A stretch of 64,000 bases of DNA from Microbacterium wangchenii (GTDB lineage Bacteria > Actinomycetota > Actinomycetes > Actinomycetales > Microbacteriaceae). The DNA lies in contig NZ_CP038266.1 in NCBI RefSeq assembly GCF_004564355.1, forward strand, positions 1,054,001-1,118,000, written 5' to 3'. The position numbers and the translations under genes are program-made. Position 1 is the stretch's first letter. Every line of letters begins with the position of its first letter. Shown one piece after another: positions 29,280 through 39,580 of the stretch. Under the pieces are notes generated by a model. The model had not been told where the DNA came from. It saw only the letters and a list, made by a program, of their open reading frames with translations, and made no database searches.

Positions 29280-29603
29280 ATGGCTGGATCACAGTATCGT
29301 TCCGGCGTACCCGACAACTGGTTCGTCGATCCCGTCCATCTGGGCGTGCCCGGGGTGCGCCGCGACGCGGACGTCGAGGACAACCCGCTCTCCTGGCAGT
29401 CCGACGCGCTGTGCGCGCAGACCGACCCCGAGGCCTTCTTCCCCGAGAAGGGCGGATCGACCCGCGACGCCAAGCGCATCTGCACCTCGTGCGACGTGCG
29501 CGACGCGTGCCTGGAGTATGCGCTGCAGAACGACGAGCGCTTCGGGATCTGGGGCGGCCTGAGCGAGCGCGAGCGTCGCAAGCTCAAGCGCCGCGCGAGC
29601 TGA
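29280..29603 (+). CDS. WhiB family transcriptional regulator (WhiB2/WhmD-like)
   Basis: This 107-residue iron-sulfur regulator has four cluster cysteines (Cys45, Cys68, Cys71, Cys77), the GIWGG turn (89-93) and a basic C-terminal tail (RRKLKRRAS) for DNA or sigma-factor contact. WhiB2-type proteins control septation and cell division in actinobacteria. The ATG at 29280 follows a GGGAG site; an upstream ATG at 29193 would precede the predicted promoter and add non-conserved residues. Its place next to manA and the DUF3499/metallopeptidase genes matches the mycobacterial whiB2 (Rv3260c) region, which supports the subtype. Confidence 0.93.
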   Translation: MAGSQYRSGVPDNWFVDPVHLGVPGVRRDADVEDNPLSWQSDALCAQTDPEAFFPEKGGSTRDAKRICTSCDVRDACLEYALQNDERFGIWGGLSERERRKLKRRAS

Positions 29604-29657
29604 ACCCGATCCGCTTCCCCTCGGCGCGTGCGCCGCGGGACGCTTGTGAGATCGCCC

Positions 29658-29663
29658 TAGGCT
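29658..29663 (+). promoter_or_regulatory. -10 box TAGGCT upstream of the large glycosyltransferase gene
   Basis: TAGGCT lies nine bases before the ATG at 29673, so the mRNA is leaderless or has a leader of a few bases. Confidence 0.45.
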
Positions 29664-29672
29664 GATTCCGTC

Positions 29673-32492
29673 ATGCCCGCTCGAGTCCACGCGATCCTCG
29701 TCGTGCGTCCGGAAGGGCGCACGCCCGCTGCCGCACACCTGCGGGCCACGCTCGCGGCGCTGGCGGCGCAGACCCGGCCCGTCGACGCCCTGACCATCGT
29801 GCTGTGCGGCGGCGATGCCGAGCTCCGCGAGATCGCCGCCCGCTCGGGCGCGGAAGGGGTCATCACCGCCGCGCACGGCACCGGATTCGCCGCGGCGACC
29901 GCGATGGCCACCCCCCGCCTCATCGGAGAGGCCGTGTGGCTCCTGGCCCAGGACACCGCGCCCGACCCCGAGGCGCTCACCCGCCTGGCCGGCGCCCTGG
30001 AACTGGCGGCGTCCGTCTCCTTCGCCGCTCCCAAGCTCGTCCGCTGGGACGACCGCTCGGAGATCGTCTCGCTCGGGGTGAGCATGTCGCCGACGGGGCG
30101 GGCGATCGAGCTGGCGGCGGGCGAACTCGACCAGGGGCAGCACGACGCCGCGCAGGATGTGCTGGGCACAGACGTCCGCGGCGTGCTCGTCCGGCGCGAG
30201 GCGTGGCGGCAGCTGGGCGGACTCGATCCCGCGCTCGCGGGAGCGGACGAAGGGCTCGATCTCGGTGTGCGCGCACGGCTGGCGGGGGAGCGGGTCACCC
30301 TCGTGCCCTCCGCCGTGGTCGCGGTGGCCGGCGACGGCGTGGCGGGCCTCCCCGCCGAGCACCGCTCCACCCGCCGGGAGTTCGCCATCCGCACGGCGGA
30401 GCTGCACCGCCGTCTCGTCTACGCGCCCGCCGTCGCGGTGCCGCTGCACTGGCTCTCCCTGCTGCCACTGGCGGTGTGGCGCACGATCGCGCTCCTGGTG
30501 GCCAAGCAGCCCGGCCGGGTCGGACCGGATTGGTGGGCCACCCTCGTGGTGCTCGTGCGGTGGGGTGCCGTCGCGCGGGCGCGGCGGCAGATCCGCACCA
30601 CCCGCCGCGCCGGCTGGTCGCGCCTGGCGCCCCTGCGGGTGAGCCACGCGCAGCTGCGCCTGCGGTGGGACGGGGACGGCGCCGATCCCTCCGCGCCGGT
30701 GCGCACCGAACTGCGGTTCTTCACCGGCGGCGGCGCCTGGACGGTGCTGGCAGCCGCGGCGGTCTCGGTGGCGGTCTTCCCCGCGCTCCTGGCCTGGCCG
30801 GTGCTGGGCGGCGGCGCCCTGCTCCCGCTGCGCTCGCGCGTGGCTCAGCTGTGGGCCGACGCCGCGTACGGTCAGCGTGCGCTCGGCCTGGCCGACATCG
30901 CCCCGGCCGACCCCTTCGCCGCAGTGGTGGCCGTGGTGGGCACGCTCTCGCCCGCCGACCCTTCGCGGGCCCTGGTGATCCTGTGGCTGCTGGCCCTGCC
31001 GCTCGCGGTGCTGGGTGCGTGGTTCGCGGCGACCCGGGTCACCGAGCGCTCCCTCCTGCGGATTCTCGCGGCGGTGACATGGGCGCTGGCCCCGCCCTTC
31101 CTCACCGCCCTCATCGACGGACGCCCGACGGCCGTGCTCGTGCATCTCCTGCTCCCGTGGCTGCTGTACACCGGCAGCGTCGCGCACCGGTCGTGGGCGA
31201 GCGCCGGCGGCGCGTCGGTCCTGCTGGTGGCGGTGCTGGCGTGCGCGCCGTCGCTGGCTCCGGCGGTGCTCGTGGCGTGGCTGGGCATCCTCGTCGCCGT
31301 CGTCGCGGCCCGCCGGGGCCGCGGCGTCGCCAAGATCGTGTGGCTCCTGGTGCCGACGGCGGTGTTCTTCGCCCCGCTGGCGTGGGCGCATGCGCGCGCG
31401 GGGAACCTGCTGGCGATCCTCGCCGATCCCGGACCGCCCACCGGCGGTGCCGTCGCCGCCGACGCGGGCGGGCGGCTGCTGCTGGCTGCCGGGTTCCCCA
31501 CGCCCGACCCCGCCGGATGGAGCGCGTTCCTCGAGGGGGCGCCGGTGTGGTGGGTGCCGCTGCTGATCGCTCCGCTGGCCCTGCTCGCGCTGGCGTCGCT
31601 GGTCACCCCCCGCTGGCCCGCAGCCGCGGCGATGATGGCGCTGGCGCTGCTCGGGCTGGCCACTGCGTTCGGCGCCGTCGGGATCGCGGTCTCCTTCGCC
31701 GGGTCATCGACGGTGCCGCTGTGGCCGGGCGCCGGTCTGAGCCTCGCGTGGGCCGGCGCGCTGGGCGCCGCGACGGTGACCCTGGACACCGGTCTGGTGC
31801 CGCGCGTGCGGATGCTGCGGCCCGCCGTCGCGCTGATCCTCGCCGGCGGCGTGGCGGTGGCGGCACTGCCGGCCCTCACGGCGTCGGCGCGGGATGCCGC
31901 GGTTCTGACCAACGGCCCCGCCTCCACCCTCCCCGCCTACGTCGCCGCGGAGGGGCGCGGTGACGCCCGCACCGGCACGATCGTGATCGACCCGCGGGGG
32001 AGCGGGATGGTCGTGCAGGTCGTGTGGGGCGGCAGCGAGACACTCGGCGGGCAGAGCACGCTCCAGGCCACCCGCACGGCACCCACCGCGGCCGACCGGG
32101 AGCTGGCCGCCCTCGCCGCCGACCTCGTGACCTCCACGGGGCCCGATGCGGTCGCCGCACTCGCCGAGCGCGGCATCGGTTTCGTCATGCTCGCCGCCCC
32201 CACCGGCGACGTCGAGGCCGTCCGCGCGCTGCGGCTGGCCGCATCCACCGCCCTGGATCAGCGCGACGGACTGGATGCGGCTTCGCGCGGTGTCCTGTGG
32301 CGCGTGACCGGCGACGTCGAACCCCGGCCCGACGCGAGCGCCGCCGTCCACGACACCGCGCGGGTGCTGGCGCTGCTGCAGATCGCCGTCGTCGTCATCG
32401 GCCTGCTTCTGGCCGTGCCCACCGCCGCCAGCCGGCGGATCGCGCGGCGCACCCCGCGCATCGTCGGCCCCGCACCCAGGGAGGCCCGATGA
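29673..32492 (+). CDS. Glycosyltransferase family 2 domain fused to a large membrane domain
   Basis: This 939-residue protein begins with a GT2-like domain (about residues 1-230: VHAILVVRPEGRTPAAAHLR, AQTRPVDALTIV, WLLAQDTAPDPEALT). The usual DxD site is replaced by QDTAPD. It continues with about 12 hydrophobic helices from residue 250 on, ending in an extracytoplasmic region and a final helix. Homologues next to whiB occur in many actinobacteria and are suspected of cell-wall glycan assembly, but no substrate is established to my knowledge. It overlaps the DUF5719 gene by ATGA, suggesting the two act together. Confidence 0.82.
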   Translation: MPARVHAILVVRPEGRTPAAAHLRATLAALAAQTRPVDALTIVLCGGDAELREIAARSGAEGVITAAHGTGFAAATAMATPRLIGEAVWLLAQDTAPDPEALTRLAGALELAASVSFAAPKLVRWDDRSEIVSLGVSMSPTGRAIELAAGELDQGQHDAAQDVLGTDVRGVLVRREAWRQLGGLDPALAGADEGLDLGVRARLAGERVTLVPSAVVAVAGDGVAGLPAEHRSTRREFAIRTAELHRRLVYAPAVAVPLHWLSLLPLAVWRTIALLVAKQPGRVGPDWWATLVVLVRWGAVARARRQIRTTRRAGWSRLAPLRVSHAQLRLRWDGDGADPSAPVRTELRFFTGGGAWTVLAAAAVSVAVFPALLAWPVLGGGALLPLRSRVAQLWADAAYGQRALGLADIAPADPFAAVVAVVGTLSPADPSRALVILWLLALPLAVLGAWFAATRVTERSLLRILAAVTWALAPPFLTALIDGRPTAVLVHLLLPWLLYTGSVAHRSWASAGGASVLLVAVLACAPSLAPAVLVAWLGILVAVVAARRGRGVAKIVWLLVPTAVFFAPLAWAHARAGNLLAILADPGPPTGGAVAADAGGRLLLAAGFPTPDPAGWSAFLEGAPVWWVPLLIAPLALLALASLVTPRWPAAAAMMALALLGLATAFGAVGIAVSFAGSSTVPLWPGAGLSLAWAGALGAATVTLDTGLVPRVRMLRPAVALILAGGVAVAALPALTASARDAAVLTNGPASTLPAYVAAEGRGDARTGTIVIDPRGSGMVVQVVWGGSETLGGQSTLQATRTAPTAADRELAALAADLVTSTGPDAVAALAERGIGFVMLAAPTGDVEAVRALRLAASTALDQRDGLDAASRGVLWRVTGDVEPRPDASAAVHDTARVLALLQIAVVVIGLLLAVPTAASRRIARRTPRIVGPAPREAR

Positions 32493-33883
32493 CCGAGCGT
32501 CGCCGATTCGGCTGGGCACTGACCAGCGCGCGGGTGATCGCCGGCGCCGCCGCCGCGGTGGCCGTGGTCGTCGCGGTCGTGCTGGCCATCGCCTTCCCCT
32601 GGCCCACGGTGTCCACCGAGCCCGTGCGCGTCGAGGCGACGCCGGCGCCGTCGGACACGGTGCTGGCGTGTGACGGGCCGTTGCTGGTGCTCGGCCGCGT
32701 CGTCGAGCAGGCCGGTCAGCTGGAGCTGGCCGCCGCGCAGTCCGTCGTTGCGGGGCCCGACACCGCCGATGCGTCCGAGCGGGCTCTCACGGGGCCCGTG
32801 CCGGATGCGGGGCCGCTGAGCTTCACTGCGGCCCCGGACGGGTCCGCGCCCGCCGCCGTCGCGGCGGCCGGGTCGGCGTCGGTGGATGCGGCGGATCTGC
32901 GCGGGTTCGCCGCATCCGCGTGCCGGCCGCCCCTCCTGGAGTCCTGGCTCGTGGGAGGTGCCACCACGACTGGCTCCAACGACCTCGTGATCCTCACCAA
33001 CCCCGGTGTCGTCGCCGCGACGGTGCAGGTGACGGTGTACGGCGCGGCGGGAGCCCAGAGCGCGCCCGGCGGCGTGGATCGCGTCGTGCCGGCGCGGAGC
33101 CAGATCGTCGTGCCCCTCGCGGGGCTCCTGCGCGACGAGGCCAGCCCCGTCGTGCACGTGACAGCGGCTGGGGCGCCGGTGAGCGTGGCCCTGCAGTCCA
33201 GCCTCACCCGCACGCTCCTGCCCGGTGGCGTCGACCAGGTGAGCCCGCTGGCGGCGGCCGCCGACCGGCAGGTCATCCCCGGAGTCGTCGTGTCCGCCTC
33301 CGCCGCCGACGAGGGCGCGGAGGCACGAACCCTCGTGCGGCTGCTCGCCCCCGCCGGTGACGGCGAAGCGCGCGTGTCGGTGCGGGACGACACCGGACGC
33401 GCCGTGGGCGAGACGGCGACCGTCCCGCTGGCGGACGGGACCCCCATCGAGCTGGAACTGCCCGGACTCGCCGCCGGCACCTACTCCGTCGGAGTCGAGG
33501 CCGACTCCCCGGTCGTGGCCGGGGCATGGAGCACGACCGGGTTCGGGGAAGGATCCGATTACGCGTGGTTCGCCGCGGCGCCCGAGGTCGACCTGCCCAC
33601 GGTGGTCGCGGTGCCGCGCGGGGCGTCCCCGACGATGTCGTTCGTCAACGACCGCGCCGCCGACGCCACGGTCGTCCTGACCTCGCCCGACGGCTCCACG
33701 CAGGACGTCGAGGTGCCGGCCACCGGCGCCGTGGAGGTCGAACTGAGCGAGTCCGGCGTGTATGCGCTGGATCCGTCCGCGCCGGTGCGTGCCGGCGTGT
33801 CCTTCGCCGGGGCCGGCGCGCTCGCCGGATACCCCGTGTGGGGAGCGGATGCGGCGGCCCCGCCGATCGTCGTCTTCCCGTAG
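32489..33883 (+). CDS. DUF5719 family secreted or membrane-anchored protein
   Basis: This 464-residue protein has one N-terminal membrane helix (ARVIAGAAAAVAVVVAVVLAI) and a long extracytoplasmic beta-rich region with no catalytic motif I recognise. DUF5719 proteins follow GT2-membrane fusion genes in actinobacterial whiB loci, so it may be a wall-side partner of the upstream enzyme. ATG 32489 sits behind a strong AGGGAGG site and overlaps the previous stop. The longer open frame to 32024 is a shadow. Its stop is four bases from the convergent metallopeptidase-family gene. Confidence 0.8.
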   Translation: MTERRRFGWALTSARVIAGAAAAVAVVVAVVLAIAFPWPTVSTEPVRVEATPAPSDTVLACDGPLLVLGRVVEQAGQLELAAAQSVVAGPDTADASERALTGPVPDAGPLSFTAAPDGSAPAAVAAAGSASVDAADLRGFAASACRPPLLESWLVGGATTTGSNDLVILTNPGVVAATVQVTVYGAAGAQSAPGGVDRVVPARSQIVVPLAGLLRDEASPVVHVTAAGAPVSVALQSSLTRTLLPGGVDQVSPLAAAADRQVIPGVVVSASAADEGAEARTLVRLLAPAGDGEARVSVRDDTGRAVGETATVPLADGTPIELELPGLAAGTYSVGVEADSPVVAGAWSTTGFGEGSDYAWFAAAPEVDLPTVVAVPRGASPTMSFVNDRAADATVVLTSPDGSTQDVEVPATGAVEVELSESGVYALDPSAPVRAGVSFAGAGALAGYPVWGADAAAPPIVVFP

Positions 33884-33887
33884 TCGC

Positions 33888-34322
33888 TCAGAAGTACCGG
33901 AAGCGCTCGGGGCCGAGGTCCCACGGGTCGCGGTCGAGGTATTCGGCCGCGGCGCGGAAGACCGCGCTCTCGATCATCATGCGCCGGTGCAGGTCGTCGT
34001 TGCGGTGCAGGTGGCTGAGCCGCTCGATCGGTACGCGGTACAGGATGATGCGCTTCTGCTCGCGCAGCACGTGCCAGCGCGGGATGCCCTGATCGTCGGG
34101 GGAGGGGGGCAGGACGCCGATCTCGAACGAGACGTCCCGCAGCTCCTCCCACGCCGAGCGCAGAAACTCCGCGGCGGTGCCCACGGCCAGGTCGAACCGC
34201 TCCGCGCGGGTGTCCAGCGGGGGCAGCGGGGGTCGGACGACCGGGCTGCGGTTCTCGCGGCCGTGACGGCCGTGGCGCGGGGGTCTCGCGCGGAGACGTT
34301 CGCGTGTGCGTCGGCGGACCAT
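33888..34322 (-). CDS. Metallopeptidase-family protein lacking the HExxH motif (Rv3259-like)
   Basis: This 144-residue protein has a basic N-terminus, the segment RPPLPPLDTRAERFDLAV and a C-terminal helix DLHRRMMIESAVFRAAAEYLDRDP. The layout resembles mycobacterial Rv3259, beside whiB2, which is placed in a zincin-like metallopeptidase family. The HExxH zinc site expected for a zincin is absent, so peptidase activity is doubtful. It is divergent from DUF3499, as in other actinobacteria. The start is leaderless. Confidence 0.75.
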   Translation of the reverse strand: MVRRRTRERLRARPPRHGRHGRENRSPVVRPPLPPLDTRAERFDLAVGTAAEFLRSAWEELRDVSFEIGVLPPSPDDQGIPRWHVLREQKRIILYRVPIERLSHLHRNDDLHRRMMIESAVFRAAAEYLDRDPWDLGPERFRYF

Positions 34323-34328
34323 GGCCCC

Positions 34329-34334
34329 ATCCTA
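34329..34334 (-). promoter_or_regulatory. -10 box TAGGAT, leaderless start of the metallopeptidase-family gene
   Basis: TAGGAT on the minus strand ends exactly six bases before the ATG at 34322. Confidence 0.55.
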
Positions 34335-34378
34335 CGACGCGGGCGGCGAGGCGCTGCGGCGATGACGGAGCCCGCGGT

Positions 34379-34384
34379 TAGGCT
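34379..34384 (+). promoter_or_regulatory. -10 box TAGGCT of the DUF3499 gene
   Basis: TAGGCT lies nine bases before the ATG at 34394. With the opposite TAGGAT box it makes a compact divergent promoter pair. Confidence 0.45.
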
Positions 34385-34393
34385 GGCGGCGAT

Positions 34394-34600
34394 ATGCGCG
34401 ACAGACTCTGCTCCAAGGTGGCCTGCTCCCGTGAGGCCGTGGCGACACTGACGTACGACTACGGCGATCAGATGGCAGTCGTCGGGCCGCTGGGGCGCGT
34501 GGACGACCCGCACGCGCACGACTTGTGCGCCATCCACACCGACCGGCTCTCCGTGCCGCGCGGCTGGGTGGTCGTGCGTCACGAGACCCTGCGCGTCTGA
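34394..34600 (+). CDS. DUF3499 family small cysteine-containing protein
   Basis: This 68-residue protein has cysteines in LCSKVACSREAVATLTYDYG and in HDLCAIHTDRLSVPRGW, an arrangement typical of DUF3499 that suggests a zinc site. Mycobacterial Rv3258c is related and lies in the same neighbourhood near whiB2. Its function is unknown. It is shorter than many family members, which carry an acidic C-terminal tail missing here. Confidence 0.82.
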   Translation: MRDRLCSKVACSREAVATLTYDYGDQMAVVGPLGRVDDPHAHDLCAIHTDRLSVPRGWVVVRHETLRV

Positions 34601-34619
34601 CCCACGCCATAGCGCGCGA

Positions 34620-34689
34620 GATCAGGCGATCTGCCGAGATCAGGCGCGATCGGGCGCATCCGGACCTGATTTCGGCGATCCTCCTGATC
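34620..34689. repeat. Intergenic inverted repeat between DUF3499 and RDD genes
   Basis: Two 25-bp arms (34620-34644 and 34665-34689) are 19/25 complementary around a 20-bp loop. Each arm holds a GATCAGG or ATCAGG core at both ends. The element lies tail-to-tail between convergent genes, so it may serve as a bidirectional terminator or be a member of a palindromic repeat family. Confidence 0.65.
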
Positions 34690-34707
34690 CGGGGCGGATG
34701 CGGCGGG

Positions 34708-35529
34708 TCAGGAGGCTGGGGGAAGCAGCGCGGCCACGCGCTCGTCCTGCAGGCGCAGGGCGCGCAGCTCGCGGTCGCGCCGCACGGCGGCGACGCCGTG
34801 GAGGAACAGGTCGGCATCCACGGGCGGCAGCGGCGCGACGAAGGGACGCGCCTGCACCGCGAGGGTCTCGGCGAGGCGCAGGCGCGCGGCGGAGTCCAGC
34901 TCGGGCGCCGACCGCACGAACTGCGCGATGCGGGCGGCGAGGCGGTCGGGAAGCCGCGCGACATCGGCGACGGCGGCCCAGCCGGCGAGGACCGGCGGCA
35001 CTCCCGGCGCGGGATCCGGCAGGGGACGTGTGCGGGTGCGCTCGCTGTAGGTGCCGGCCAGGAGGTCACCCAGCCGCTGCGCGCGCGGGGTGAAGATCGC
35101 CACGAGCGCGGCGAGCGAACCCAGCGTGAACCACAACTCCAACACGCCGACGAGGGCGCGGAGGAAGGCGTGGCGGAACCCGATCGCCCCGCCGTCGGCG
35201 CGCACGATCCGGGCGCCCACGGCGAGCTTGCCGAGGCTCCGCCCCCGCGTGAGGGCCTCCACGGTCGTGGGCACGACGACGGTGACCAGTACGAGCACCG
35301 TGATCGCCAGCGGGCGGATCATCGCCTCGCTGAGCACTCCGGCCGCCGCCAGCCACGTCACCACCGCCGCCAGCAGCAGGAGCACGGCCACACCGGCGAG
35401 GAAGTCCAGCAGCGCACCGAGGGCACGGAGGAAGAACCCCGCCGACTGCACGTCCAGGGCGACGGCTTCACCGGTGACGGTCTCGTCCTGCGCGATGCGC
35501 ACGAGGTCGGGGGAGGGGCCTTGCGCCAT
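34708..35529 (-). CDS. RDD family membrane protein
   Basis: This 273-residue protein has an RDD domain with four hydrophobic segments (LRALGALLDFLAGVAVLLLL and later) and the conserved TRGRSLGKLAVGARIVRADGG motif. The C-terminal 100 residues are soluble. RDD proteins are of unclear role, possibly ion exchange. The start is ATG 35529, 16 bases from the divergent SpoIIM gene. The RDD/SpoIIM pair occurs together in mycobacteria (Rv3695/Rv3694c) beside moxR2. Confidence 0.87.
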   Translation of the reverse strand: MAQGPSPDLVRIAQDETVTGEAVALDVQSAGFFLRALGALLDFLAGVAVLLLLAAVVTWLAAAGVLSEAMIRPLAITVLVLVTVVVPTTVEALTRGRSLGKLAVGARIVRADGGAIGFRHAFLRALVGVLELWFTLGSLAALVAIFTPRAQRLGDLLAGTYSERTRTRPLPDPAPGVPPVLAGWAAVADVARLPDRLAARIAQFVRSAPELDSAARLRLAETLAVQARPFVAPLPPVDADLFLHGVAAVRRDRELRALRLQDERVAALLPPAS

Positions 35530-35545
35530 GGGTACAGTAAAGCAA
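35530..35545. promoter_or_regulatory. 16-bp divergent intergenic promoter region
   Basis: The whole gap between two divergent ATG codons is 16 bases. Forward, TACAGT (35533-35538) ends seven bases before the SpoIIM ATG. Reverse, TTTACT or TACTGT serves the RDD gene. The two -10 boxes overlap, so the two promoters probably exclude each other and both mRNAs are leaderless. Confidence 0.5.
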
Positions 35546-36541
35546 ATGGATCTCGACGCCCTGACCGCCGCACGGCGGGAGGAGTGGGCGAGGCTCGACG
35601 CGCTGAGCCGCGCGCGCCGCCTGTCCGGCGCCGAGGTCGACGAGCTCGTCACGCGCTATCGCGCGGCGTCGGCCGACCTCGCCGACATCAAGACCTCCGC
35701 CGGGCGCACGCCGCAGGGCGACTACGTCTCCACGCTCCTGGCCCGCACGCGGCTGCGGCTGACCGGCGTGCGCGAGCACTCCGGAGCGCTCGTGCCGCGC
35801 TTCTTCCTGCGTCAGCTGCCGGCGGCGCTGTACCGCGTGCGCTGGATGCTGCTGGCCGTGGCCGTCGGGTTCCTCGCGGTGACGGCGCTCGTGGCGACGT
35901 GGATCGCCGGCGATCCGACCGCCGTCGCGGCCCTCGGCGACAGCGCCGACCTCGAGTACTACGCCGAGGAGGAGTTCACCTCGTACTACAGCGAGAACCC
36001 CGCCGCGGTGTTCGCCGGGACGGTGTGGACCAACAACGCGTGGATCGCGGCGCAGTGCGTGGCGTTCGGGATCACCGGCATCTGGCCGCTCATGGTCCTC
36101 GTGCAGAACGCGGTCGGGGTCGGCACGGCGGCGGCGGTGATGTTCGCCTTCGACCGCGGCGACATCTTCTTCTCCTTCATCCTCCCGCACGGCCTCCTGG
36201 AGATCACGGCCGTGCTCGTGGCCGGGGCGGCCGGACTGCAGATCTTCTGGGCGTGGGTGGCGCCCGGCCCCCGCTCGCGCGGCGAGGCGCTGGCCTCGGC
36301 CGGCCGGTCGCTGGGCACGATCGCGATCGGGCTCGTGTTCGTCCTCGCCCTCTCCGGCGTGATCGAGGGGTTCGTGACGCCGGCGCCCTGGCCGGTCGCG
36401 GTGAAGATCACGATCGGCGCGCTCGCGCTCGCGGCGTTCCTGGCGTACATGCTGGTCGTCGGCGGGCGCGCCGTGCGGGCCGGAGAGGACGGCGACCTCA
36501 CCGAGTACGAGGCCGGCACGCCTCGCCTGATCGCCGGCTGA
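35546..36541 (+). CDS. Stage II sporulation protein M-like (SpoIIM/DUF95) membrane protein
   Basis: This 331-residue protein has a soluble N-terminal helical region and five or six membrane segments from about residue 100 (RWMLLAVAVGFLAVTALVATW). It contains the SpoIIM-family segments NNAWIAAQCVAFGITGIWP and FILPHGLLEITAVLVAGAAG. In non-sporulating actinobacteria the role is unknown; mycobacterial Rv3694c is similar and neighbours the moxR2 genes. The ATG at 35546 is leaderless; the longer frame to 35051 is a shadow of the RDD gene. Confidence 0.87.
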   Translation: MDLDALTAARREEWARLDALSRARRLSGAEVDELVTRYRAASADLADIKTSAGRTPQGDYVSTLLARTRLRLTGVREHSGALVPRFFLRQLPAALYRVRWMLLAVAVGFLAVTALVATWIAGDPTAVAALGDSADLEYYAEEEFTSYYSENPAAVFAGTVWTNNAWIAAQCVAFGITGIWPLMVLVQNAVGVGTAAAVMFAFDRGDIFFSFILPHGLLEITAVLVAGAAGLQIFWAWVAPGPRSRGEALASAGRSLGTIAIGLVFVLALSGVIEGFVTPAPWPVAVKITIGALALAAFLAYMLVVGGRAVRAGEDGDLTEYEAGTPRLIAG

Positions 36542-36574
36542 GGGTCCGCGCCCGCGCTCCGGCGTGCCACGCGC

Positions 36575-36641
36575 GTCGGAGAATCGCATCCAGGTCGGAG
36601 GATGCCGGCCGCATGCTCCGACGACGGTGGGATGCTCCGAC
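36575..36641. repeat. Intergenic palindromic repeat cluster upstream of furA
   Basis: GTCGGAG occurs at 36575 and 36594, and its reverse complement CTCCGAC at 36616 and 36635. The central pair forms 12-bp arms (36594-36605 and 36611-36622, 11/12 match) around a 5-base loop. It follows the SpoIIM stop and may terminate that transcript or belong to a repeat family. Confidence 0.65.
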
Positions 36642-36688
36642 CGTGCTTCGCGCCCACGGATACGAGTGGCTCGCCCGAGTGATCGGCC

Positions 36689-36711
36689 GTTTTTTGAATA
36701 GCTCAAAACAC
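36689..36711. promoter_or_regulatory. FurA-type operator upstream of furA
   Basis: An AT-rich dyad with arms GTTTTTTGA (36689-36697) and TCAAAACAC (36703-36711) matches at 8 of 9 positions around the spacer ATAGC. It covers the -35 region of furA and stands out from the GC-rich surroundings. It is the expected position for FurA autorepression. Confidence 0.65.
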
Positions 36712-36714
36712 GGC

Positions 36715-36720
36715 TAGGCT
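36715..36720 (+). promoter_or_regulatory. furA: -10 box TAGGCT, leaderless start of furA
   Basis: TAGGCT ends exactly six bases before the ATG at 36727. Mycobacterial furA mRNA is also known to be leaderless. Confidence 0.6.
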
Positions 36721-36726
36721 CGAAGC

Positions 36727-39446
<2,720 letters not shown>

Positions 39447-39456
39447 GATCGCGGCA

Positions 39457-39490
39457 GGAAAGGCCCGTCCCCTCCGGGGCGGGCCTTTCC
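39457..39490 (+). terminator. Terminator after katG
   Basis: Arms of 16 and 15 bases (39457-39472 and 39476-39490) pair with one bulge around a 3-base loop, starting about ten bases after the katG stop. There is no T run, as is usual in GC-rich actinobacteria. Confidence 0.8.
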
Positions 39491-39498
39491 GCGTTCCG

Positions 39499-39566
39499 CG
39501 AGAGTGCACCGAACCGGCCAGAGTGCACCGGATCCGGTGCACTCTGGCCGAGGTGATGCACTCTCG
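39499..39566. repeat. Nested palindrome with four AGAGTGCA copies
   Basis: A perfect 36-bp palindrome runs from 39515 to 39550. It is flanked by outer inverted arms CGAGAGTGCA (39499-39508) and TGCACTCTCG (39557-39566). AGAGTGCA thus appears twice in each orientation. It lies between katG and the convergent DUF58 gene, just after the katG terminator. Confidence 0.8.
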
Positions 39567-39580
39567 GCGGATGCGGCGGG

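Noticed and set aside
39457..39566. Reading the katG terminator and the nested palindrome as one terminator
   Set aside because: The first hairpin is complete on its own, and the second has different sequence and a separate centre.
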